Assembly: GCA_964420125.1 (NCBI GenBank)
Contig: CAYQQQ010000043.1
Span: 1 to 13,427, forward strand
Length of the DNA stretch: 13,427 nucleotides
Source of the DNA: CAYQQQ01 sp964420125
GTDB lineage: Bacteria > Actinomycetota > Acidimicrobiia > Acidimicrobiales > Microtrichaceae
Direction of reading: 5' to 3'
Within the stretch, counting starts at the first letter, position 1; every line of letters begins with the position of its first letter. The notes beneath the pieces were generated by a model that saw nothing but the letters and a program-made list of their open reading frames with translations, ran no database searches and was not told the origin of the DNA. Made by a program: the position numbers and the translations under genes. This document shows, piece by piece, positions 1-5,739 of this stretch.

Positions 1-156
1 ACCAGCACTGGCATCCCGCCCATCCGTGCCACCACCAACTGCGGAACCCGGGTCAACCCCGGAGCGGGTGCCAGGACGGCCGCAGCTTGGAGCAACACGC
101 CCGGTTGGGCCTCGGGACTGCCGTAGAGCCGGCGACAAGCGGGCCGCGCGACGCCG

Positions 157-1032
157 TCAGAAGGTCATGCGGACCGTGCAGGAGGTCTCGGGAAGGTGCG
201 GGTCGAATGACATGGACAGTCCATTGCTGCCATCGAAGAGCCGCTCGAAGAGACCCTTGCACACGAGGAGACACCCTTCCTCCGGCAACGACCGGGGGTT
301 CGGCAAGCTCGCAGGGTCACCGCAGGTGTGCCAGGCGCAGTTGGGCACCTCCATCACCGCCGTGCCCCCAGCGAGGTCCATCTCGGTCATCTCGGACTCG
401 CCGACCAGGAACCCGGCGAAGCGGCCCGGATCGATGATCTTGGTGACGATGCGGGTGAGCAGGCTGTCCTCGTCGGCGGCTGAGGCGCCCGAGTCGCGCT
501 GCTCCCCGATCCGATCGCTCAGGAAGGAGATCTCCTTACCCGACCCCAGGCGAGCGGTGACGGCCAGGGTGCCCACCACGATCTCCTCGTACTGCTCCCG
601 TGGGAAGTAGCGGCGCAGCTCGAGCAGCGCCCACTCCGACTCGCGCACGAAGTTGCCGTAGTGCTTGCGCCAGCGCTCACGGGGTGAGTCCCACAGGCGG
701 ATCCGTTCACGGCGGGAGCGGATCTCGGCGTAGTCGCGCTCCACCTGAGCAGGATCGTCGGCCAGCATGCGCAGCATCGGCACCCAGGTGAGCGTGTTGG
801 TCTGCTCACCCCGGTCGGCCAGCATGCGCTTGGCCATCCACATGTCGATGATCGCCTGGAGACCCCAGTTGTAGGCAAGGCCACCATGGGGGCGTTCGAC
901 CTGCACCGCGGGCCCTTCCCCACCGGCGGAGAGGGCAGGTGGCGCGTCGGCGGCGGGGCGCTGGGAAGGTGCGGTGCCGGCAGCAGGTGCGGTGCTGGAA
1001 GGTGCGGCCCGGGTGGGAAGCGTGTCGGTCAT
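157..1032 (-). CDS. Cysteine-rich protein of unknown function, weakly ATC-hydrolase/V4R-like C-terminus
   Basis: A 291-aa protein. Residues 1-45 are Ala/Pro/Ser-rich and probably disordered. Residues 50-150 are charged and helical (Trp/Arg-rich). The C-terminal 60 residues carry five cysteines at about 232, 237, 254, 258 and 285 (CAWHTC, then GCLLVCKG, then SCTVRMTF at the end). A CxxxCKG segment, then an FDP segment, then a last beta strand with a Cys recalls the C-terminus of L-2-amino-thiazoline-4-carboxylic acid hydrolase-like and V4R-type domains. That is a resemblance by eye, not an assignment. There is no signal peptide or membrane segment, so it is probably cytoplasmic. Its ATG overlaps the stop of the upstream small gene (ATGA at 1029-1032), which implies translational coupling. 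The cysteines could bind metal or a thiol cofactor. I am sure it is a gene and unsure of its function. Confidence 0.8.
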   Translation of the reverse strand: MTDTLPTRAAPSSTAPAAGTAPSQRPAADAPPALSAGGEGPAVQVERPHGGLAYNWGLQAIIDMWMAKRMLADRGEQTNTLTWVPMLRMLADDPAQVERDYAEIRSRRERIRLWDSPRERWRKHYGNFVRESEWALLELRRYFPREQYEEIVVGTLAVTARLGSGKEISFLSDRIGEQRDSGASAADEDSLLTRIVTKIIDPGRFAGFLVGESEMTEMDLAGGTAVMEVPNCAWHTCGDPASLPNPRSLPEEGCLLVCKGLFERLFDGSNGLSMSFDPHLPETSCTVRMTF

Positions 1033-1385
1033 GGTTCGGCTCCTTCGGCCACGGCCGCCGGCGACATCTCCACGTCGTCGGTCGTTCCTGTGGACAGGTC
1101 GTCAGTCGTTCCTGTGGACAGGTCGTCGGTCGGCTCGGCGGACAGGTCGTCGGCCGGCTCGGCGAACAGGTCGTCGACCGGCTCGGCGGCAGGGTCGGCG
1201 AGCGCACCCGTCCGGTCCCCGGTGGCGGCAAGGCGGTAGTCGCAGGAGACGCAGCGGCGCATCGCAGCTCGCAGCCGTTCGTTCTGGGTGCGGAGCTTGT
1301 CGATCTCCGCTTCGAGCTCCGCGGTCGTGCGCGAGTCGCGACGCCGGTCGAGCAGATGATCGATCCTCTCGCGGATGCCGGACAT
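1029..1385 (-). CDS. Small coiled-coil CxxC protein with acidic octapeptide repeats
   Basis: A 118-aa protein of unknown function. The open frame runs further upstream, but I chose the ATG at 1385 because a GGGGAGG Shine-Dalgarno lies just before it and the upstream extension is Arg/Pro-rich junk overlapping the HNH gene. Residues 1-45 are highly charged and helical, with heptad-like leucines (AELEAEIDKLRTQNERLRAA), so probably a short coiled coil. A CVSC pair follows at 45-48 and could be half of a zinc or dimerisation site. Residues 67-106 are five tandem octapeptides of the form xxPxDDLS or TGTTDDLS, giving a strongly acidic tail. There is no signal peptide. It is the first gene of a two-gene operon and its TGA overlaps the next ATG. 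It may be an adaptor or partner of the 291-aa Cys-rich protein; this is inferred from coupling only. Confidence 0.72.
   Translation of the reverse strand: MSGIRERIDHLLDRRRDSRTTAELEAEIDKLRTQNERLRAAMRRCVSCDYRLAATGDRTGALADPAAEPVDDLFAEPADDLSAEPTDDLSTGTTDDLSTGTTDDVEMSPAAVAEGAEP
1074..1193 (-). repeat. Tandem repeat, five 24-bp units, in frame
   Basis: Five consecutive 24-bp units begin with GTCGTC on the plus strand, at 1074, 1098, 1122, 1146 and 1170. The first two units differ by one base. The last three form a second subtype with GGCTCGGCG instead of GTTCCTGTG. The period is a multiple of three, so each unit encodes one acidic octapeptide of the small protein. The near-identity of the first two copies suggests recent duplication. 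Confidence 0.9.
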
Positions 1386-1579
1386 GGCAGCCTCCCCGCG
1401 TCCCCCCGAGCTGCCCGGCGTGGCCGGGCCTGCTTGGTCGCCGGTGTCCCGGCGTGCCGACACACTCCCAGGTGAAAGGTGTTCAGTCAACCGTTTCAGG
1501 GTACCGGACGAACCGATGGAGCGGACCGAACGCAGGTCGGCAGCTCGGGTGTCGGAAACAAGCGGACATGCCGGCGTGG

Positions 1580-3335
1580 TCATGTTGTGGGTGGGCCGCG
1601 TAGGCCTCGTTGTTGGGCGGGGGTGATGGTGCCGGTGTGGAGGTCGACCCACTCGAAGCGCTGCGATGCCGGCACGTCGCTCCTGGCGGGCGGCGATGCC
1701 CGACCGAGCCCGTCGCTTCGGTCGCCTCGGGCGGCGAGCTGCTCGGGTTCGGCGGGTCGGAGCTGCCAGTGCCGCGAGTGCGCGGTGCCGTGGTGTCGGC
1801 GGCACAACAACACGAGATGCTCAGGATCGCTGCGACCCCCACGGCTCCAACCGGGTTGGTGGTGCGCGTCGCACCACTCGGGAGGCGCGTCGCATCCAGG
1901 GAACACACAACCCCCGTCTCGCACCGCGAGCACCCGCCGCTGCACCGCACTGGCCAACCGGGTGGAACGCCCCAGCCACAACGGCTGACCGACCCGGTCC
2001 ACCACCAGCGCCTGCAGATGCGCGTCACAGGACAGCACTGCGGCCAGCTCCGCGCTGACCGGTTCACCATCGAGGCTACGGACCCGCTGCGCAGTGGGAT
2101 CGTCGGCTTCGATGACCACCACCGCCTCGGTCCTCCCAACACCAGCACTGTGGCTCCCGCTGGGGCCGCTGCCACAACCGGCATCACGGAGCAGCTGGAG
2201 CAGCGCCCGGGCCCGCAGTTGGCCGGTGGTGGGCATCGCCACCCCGGTGGCGTCGTGTTCAAGCCAGGCGGCACGCCGTTGACGAGACAGCTCTGCGGTG
2301 AGGATCTGACGGGCCAGCTCCGCGTCGACGCCCTGCAACTCGCCGCGCAGCACCAGTGCACCGCCGGCAGTACCTCGCCACAACAACCAGCCCTCCACCG
2401 CCGCACCCGAACCCGGCGACAGGCCCCCGCTGTCGAGATCACCGCCAGCACCCTGACCGCTCGAACCCGACGCCGGGCCTCCGTCACCGGACCAGTCGAA
2501 CAACCCGTCACCCCCCACCGAACCCGAACGCCCCGCTTCACCACAACGACCACCAACTGGATCATCACGGGGATCGTCATCGTCAGCCTCGCCGGGTGCA
2601 CCCGACCCACCACCAGCCGGGCAGTCGCCGGGCTCGTCGGCTGCTGCACGCTCCGCAACCGCACGCTCAGCGGCGTCGCGCTCAGCGAGGGTGACACGGA
2701 TCCACTCCACCCGCCGACGCACCTCGCGACGCCAGTTCGCCATCGACGCGCGCACACCCACCGCACACAACTCGGCATCCGCTCCGACGAGCTCCGCGAA
2801 CACCGCGTCATCGCGGACCTCATCGAGCACCCGCAGATGCTCCACGCACAACTCCCCCCTGCGAACCGCGGCACCCACCACCGGGAACACCTCCATCAAC
2901 TCCCCCGCACGCACCAGCCACGTCCCCTGCCCGCCATGACCCAACCCCTGCTGCACCCACCAGTTCACCGCCGGCAACCCCACACCACGCTCGGTCACCC
3001 CGCCACGGGCCATCACAGCCATCCCATGAGCCACCGACGCCTCCACCACCCGCCACACACGAGCCAACGACCCCACCCCCCCCGGCCCCCCCCCCACAGA
3101 CACCCCCCGCCCCTCCCCCCCCCCCCNNNNNNNNNNGCGCCGCTGGAGGGGCTCGCCCGCGAGCTCGACACCCCCCCCCCCCCGCGCCCCAGTCCACCCC
3201 CACCAACACCTCCGCCGCAGCACACAACGCCTCCACCACACCACCAGCACCAGCACCAGGAGCAGGGCGCGCTCCAGCGGACCCACCAGCGGCAGCCTCT
3301 GCCTCATCCGTTCGCCCATCCCCATGCTCGAACAT
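1580..3335 (-). CDS. HNH endonuclease of the DUF222 / 13E12 repeat family, interrupted by an assembly gap
   Basis: About 580 aa. The N-terminal and central part (up to about position 2000) is a DUF222-type helical region (VNWWVQQGLGHGGQGTWLVR; RRGELCVEHLRVLDEVRDD) with a long Gly/Asp-rich insert at about 2390-2640. The C-terminal HNH/zinc module lies at 1789-1909: CVFPGCDAPPEWCDAHHQ, then EHLVLLCRRHH. The usual central Asn (often DNLVLLC) reads as His here. The correct N-terminal frame starts at the ATG at 3335 (MFEHGDGRTDEAEAAAGG) and reads VVEALCAAAEVLVGVDW. It changes frame in the C tract at 3171-3183, and the N gap at 3127-3136 follows. I treat this break as an assembly fault, because the gene is normal on both sides. 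13E12 family members are abundant actinobacterial genes, often SOS-regulated; their exact role is unsettled. The start codon sits inside a LexA box. Confidence 0.85.
3074..3191. other. Assembly gap flanked by homopolymer C tracts
   Basis: Ten Ns lie at 3127-3136. To the left, the sequence decays into C runs from about 3074, ending in 12 Cs at 3115-3126. To the right is a 13-C run at 3171-3183. The C runs disrupt the reading frame of the HNH gene. Decay toward one base on both sides of a gap looks like low-quality read ends, for example the poly-G artefact of two-colour chemistry read on the minus strand. A truly GC-rich tract is less likely. The gap length should not be trusted. Confidence 0.9.
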
Positions 3336-3343
3336 GTGTTCGA
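3328..3343. promoter_or_regulatory. LexA (SOS) box overlapping the HNH start codon
   Basis: TCGAACATGTGTTCGA is a perfect 16-bp palindrome except for its central four bases. It matches exactly the mycobacterial/actinobacterial SOS consensus TCGAAC-N4-GTTCGA. On the minus strand its first base is the last base of the -10 TAGGAT, and its interior contains the ATG of the HNH gene. LexA bound here would cover the -10 edge, the start point and the start codon. SOS boxes are established for several 13E12-family genes in Mycobacterium tuberculosis. Confidence 0.9.
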
Positions 3344-3371
3344 TCCTAGGACAGGTCGGACAAGAGCGCAA
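3343..3371 (-). promoter_or_regulatory. Promoter of the HNH gene, probably leaderless
   Basis: On the minus strand a TAGGAT -10 element lies at 3343-3348. A TTGCGC -35-like hexamer lies at 3366-3371 with an exact 17-bp spacer. Only seven bases separate the -10 from the ATG at 3335, so the expected transcription start falls at or next to the A of ATG and the mRNA would be leaderless. The -10 matches 4/6 of consensus and is a common actinobacterial form; the -35 is weak (TTG only). Confidence 0.6.
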
Positions 3372-3397
3372 CCACCTCCGCCGAGAAGGCCGGCGAC

Positions 3398-4021
3398 CTA
3401 CCCTGCGTCGCTACTCCACTGGTCCGGCTCCGGTTCGGCGCCGCTGCGTGGAACCCGAAGCCGACCACCGGCGAACAGCTCCGCCACCCGCCCGATGCTC
3501 CGCCGGAAGACCTCCAGCCCTCCGATGGACCCGACTGCACCGTCCACAGGAGGAGCGGTCGGGAGCTCGCCGGTGGAGCGGGCGACGGCCCCCGGTGCCA
3601 TCACGATCTCGCACAGCCCGAAGGGCTCCACGAACATGCCGTCGGGGGCCACCCGGTCGGAGTACACGCCCGGCGTGTTCGTGTAGCCGAACACCTGCTT
3701 GCCCTGGGCGTACAGGTAGCCCATCTCCACCGCAGTGCCCACGTCCATGCTCGGTCCGCGGAACGGCGTCATGTTGGCCACTGCGAGGTCGCACGTGTCC
3801 ATCAGCTCGACGCAGATGTCGAAGGCAACAAGACCGGCCTCAATCGGCGCGAGGCCGCCCAGTCGCTCGTACGGCCCGTCGAGGGGGAACACACCCACGA
3901 GGCCGACCTCGGCGCACAGCTCCTTCTTGGCGGCACCCACCTCGAGCGCGTCGGGAAGGAACACATCCGGCCCGGCGAGGTACACGCGCGGGCCGCCGGA
4001 GACAGGCAGGGGTTCGGTCAT
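3398..4021 (-). CDS. Nucleoside 2-deoxyribosyltransferase-like protein
   Basis: A 207-aa protein from the ATG at 4021. An in-frame ATG at 4030 is also possible, but AGGA is well spaced (8 nt) from the 4021 start and only 1-2 nt from the other. Family signatures in order are VYLAGPDVF (13-21), VFPLD (44-48), the D-x6-D segment around 68-78, ANMTPFRGPSMDVGTAVEMGY (82-102) and GKQVFGYTN (107-115). The Glu at 99 in GTAVEMGY aligns with the nucleophilic Glu of the family, and Asp93 is also conserved. Family members swap or hydrolyse the N-glycosidic bond of 2'-deoxynucleosides or deoxynucleotides in purine/pyrimidine salvage or pool cleaning. The exact substrate cannot be read here. The last 40 residues (about 165-207) are less conserved and low in complexity. 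It lies downstream of the DUF6790-like gene (about 120 bp gap) and upstream of the SOS-controlled HNH gene, which has its own promoter. Confidence 0.88.
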   Translation of the reverse strand: MTEPLPVSGGPRVYLAGPDVFLPDALEVGAAKKELCAEVGLVGVFPLDGPYERLGGLAPIEAGLVAFDICVELMDTCDLAVANMTPFRGPSMDVGTAVEMGYLYAQGKQVFGYTNTPGVYSDRVAPDGMFVEPFGLCEIVMAPGAVARSTGELPTAPPVDGAVGSIGGLEVFRRSIGRVAELFAGGRLRVPRSGAEPEPDQWSSDAG

Positions 4022-4144
4022 CGATCCCATCCTGGTCGGATGTCGGCGCGTGCGCCCATCCGCGATCTCATCTCGGCGGGAACTCCGGGTCGGACCGTGC
4101 CGTGTTCGCTCAGCTCCGCTCAGACGTCCACCGGGGCGACCGCT

Positions 4145-4675
4145 TCACAGGCTCGCCACCGCTGACCCGCCGGCGGCCAGCAGCGCCACGGAGAAGGCGG
4201 CGGAACCGATCACCGGGCCCAACCGTCCACCACCCTGCTCTGGGTCGTGTCGGAGCTCGGTGACGTGGAGGATCGTCGCGCACATCATGTAGAGGCCGAA
4301 GATGAGCACCACGGCGCCCTGCGCGCGAGCTCCCCAGTCGAGCGCCCATGCGGCGATGCCGACCAGACCCCAAGCGAGGTTGGCGAACCCCACTTCGATC
4401 TGGAAGTCGTTGCGACGCCCGTAGTCCCAGCCCATGCGCACCGCATCACTGCGATGGAACACGGAGTGGCGAACGAAGGAGACCAGGCCGGTGGCGCCCA
4501 CGCCGACGGCTGCGGCCCAGGCCGCGGCGGCGGCACGGCTCCCGTTGCCCTGGTACCAGAAGGAGATGGCCAAGCCGATGCCGCCCACCACGTAGGTGAG
4601 CACCATCAGCCGCTTGCTGGCCGACGGATCGGCCGGACGGGAGTCCGCCCACCCCTGGAGAGGTTCGGTCACCAT
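4145..4675 (-). CDS. DUF6790-like integral membrane protein
   Basis: A 176-aa protein with about five hydrophobic helices (about 23-42, 51-68, 95-113, 118-138, 153-170). Between helices 2 and 3 lies the segment SFVRHSVFHRSDAVRMGWDYG, then FQIEVGFANLAWGLVGI. The Arg-x-Gly-Trp and Phe-Gln-x-Glu-Val-Gly-Phe-Ala-Asn pattern is what I recognise as typical of the DUF6790 family. His70, His74 and His137 lie near membrane boundaries. The function is unknown, as for the family. No good Shine-Dalgarno is spaced before the ATG at 4675 (AAGG directly abuts it). TACCCT six bases upstream of the ATG could be a -10 giving a leaderless mRNA. Confidence 0.75.
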   Translation of the reverse strand: MVTEPLQGWADSRPADPSASKRLMVLTYVVGGIGLAISFWYQGNGSRAAAAAWAAAVGVGATGLVSFVRHSVFHRSDAVRMGWDYGRRNDFQIEVGFANLAWGLVGIAAWALDWGARAQGAVVLIFGLYMMCATILHVTELRHDPEQGGGRLGPVIGSAAFSVALLAAGGSAVASL

Positions 4676-4852
4676 CCTTCAAGGGTACGGGCCTCCGCCC
4701 GAGATCCCTCGCCCCGCCCTCCGGAGGCGTTCGTTCCCGGGCCACACGACGCAGCCCCGCGCCGAGCTCTCGCCCACCGCCGCTGTGCCGGCAGGACGCG
4801 CTGCCGAGGAGACCAGGGTGGAGGGGAACCGAACCAGCGGTTCACTCGTCAC

Positions 4853-5380
4853 ATGGGCATGCATCGGACTTCGATCCTCATGGTCACCATCGCCGTCGCC
4901 CTCGCCACGGCAGCCTGCGGGAACGACGAGACGGACTCACCTCGAGCGTCCCAGGCGCCGACCACCACCGCCGAGGGCAGCGCCACGAGCACCACGGCGA
5001 TGCCCGGTGAGACCGAGGTCGCCATCGGAGAGATCCGCATGACCGTGACCGGAGGGGTGGCCGGCGTCCAGCAGACGGTGGTCGTGATGCCGGACGGCAC
5101 CGTGATGGTGGGCGAAGGCGAGGCCGAGCCCGAGGCCATCGGCCGGAGCCTGGAGGCCGCAGAGCTCACCGCTCTGCAAGAGGACGTGGGCTCCGAGGAC
5201 TTCGCCGTGCTCGATGACACGTACATCCCCGACGGGCTGTGCTGCGACCAGCGCCACTTCACGGTCAGCGCCCAGGTCGGCGACACGACGATCACCTCCG
5301 CCACGGCCGACGGCATCGAGGCTCCGCCCGTGCTCGACGACGTGGTGGCCCAACTCGAGATCGCTCTACGGGACCAGTGA
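4853..5380 (+). CDS. Small lipoprotein with emfourin-like domain
   Basis: A 175-aa protein. The signal peptide is MGMHRTSILMVTIAVALATAAC, with a lipobox-like TAAC and the lipidated Cys at 22. It is followed by a Thr/Ser/Glu-rich linker (about 25-60) and a compact domain (about 60-172). That domain begins IGEIRMTVTGGVAGVQQTVV, continues DGTVMVGEGEAEPEAIGRSL, LTALQEDVGSEDFAVL and GLCCDQRHFTVSA, and ends VVAQLEIAL. The GG-x-AG start, a helix counting toward an EDF segment, two strands and a final helix resemble the emfourin (protease-inhibitor) fold, by eye only. The adjacent Cys130-Cys131 is unusual. The start could also be the ATG at 4859. No Shine-Dalgarno is well spaced; the nearest purine tract is about 25 bases upstream. 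Its stop is 2 bp from the stop of the convergent ArsR gene. Confidence 0.8.
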   Translation: MGMHRTSILMVTIAVALATAACGNDETDSPRASQAPTTTAEGSATSTTAMPGETEVAIGEIRMTVTGGVAGVQQTVVVMPDGTVMVGEGEAEPEAIGRSLEAAELTALQEDVGSEDFAVLDDTYIPDGLCCDQRHFTVSAQVGDTTITSATADGIEAPPVLDDVVAQLEIALRDQ

Positions 5381-5382
5381 GA

Positions 5383-5739
5383 TCAGCCAGGCCGGTCCTC
5401 GGCAGCCTCGAACGACAGGGCGCTGAGCTCGGCGAGGAGCTCCCTCGACTCTGACAGCGAGGTGGCCAGGATCTCCTTGGCGGTCTCCAGGAGGTGGAAG
5501 ATCCGGGGGTCGACCACGGAGTACAGGATCGTCGTCCCCTCACGACGGGTCTGGACGACGCCACCGCGACGGAGCACGGCGAGCTGCTGGGAGAGGTGAG
5601 GCTGCTCCAGGCCCACGAGCGGGACCATCTCCCCGACGGAGTGCTCGCCATCTCGGAGGACTTCCAACACCCGGATCCTGGCCGGGTGGCCGAGGGTCTT
5701 GAAGAAGTCAGCTTTGACTTGGTAGATGGGTCGCGTCAT
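5383..5739 (-). CDS. ArsR/SmtB-family transcriptional regulator
   Basis: A 118-aa winged-helix repressor from the ATG at 5739, with GAGG nine bases upstream. Residues 10-28 are the N-terminal helices (KADFFKTLGHPARIRVLEVL). The helix-turn-helix runs about 33-57 (SVGEMVPLVGLEQPHLSQQL), and the wing is REGTTILYSV (66-75). A C-terminal helix follows (DPRIFHLLETAKEIL). The protein contains no cysteine, so the classical ELCVCDL thiolate metal site and the sulfide/persulfide dithiol of SqrR/BigR-type sensors are both absent. Its ligand is unknown. The start codon lies inside the 3' end of the SulP gene (32-bp overlap, different frame), so the two are co-transcribed and probably translationally coupled. 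By position it probably represses its own operon through the inverted repeat at 7600-7627. Confidence 0.88.
   Translation of the reverse strand: MTRPIYQVKADFFKTLGHPARIRVLEVLRDGEHSVGEMVPLVGLEQPHLSQQLAVLRRGGVVQTRREGTTILYSVVDPRIFHLLETAKEILATSLSESRELLAELSALSFEAAEDRPG

Noticed and set aside
48..62. Small hairpin CCGGG-TCAAC-CCCGG downstream of the Cys-rich protein gene
   Set aside because: The stem is only 5 bp and lies about 95 bases past the stop. In DNA this GC-rich such hairpins arise by chance. Otherwise 1-156 shows nothing I can support.
1462..1490. TTGACT on the minus strand (1485-1490) as a -35 for the small CxxC protein operon
   Set aside because: At 17-bp spacing the -10 would be GAGTGT, a poor match, so a promoter is not supported beyond the -35 hexamer.
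1610..3349. A 579-codon plus-strand open frame opposite the HNH gene
   Set aside because: It is Pro/Arg/Thr-rich low complexity with no recognisable domain, while the minus strand encodes a clear DUF222/HNH protein with an SOS promoter.
4831..4843. GAACC-AGC-GGTTC inverted repeat just upstream of the lipoprotein start
   Set aside because: The arms are only 5 bp with a 3-nt loop. It is too short to call an operator or leader structure without conservation.
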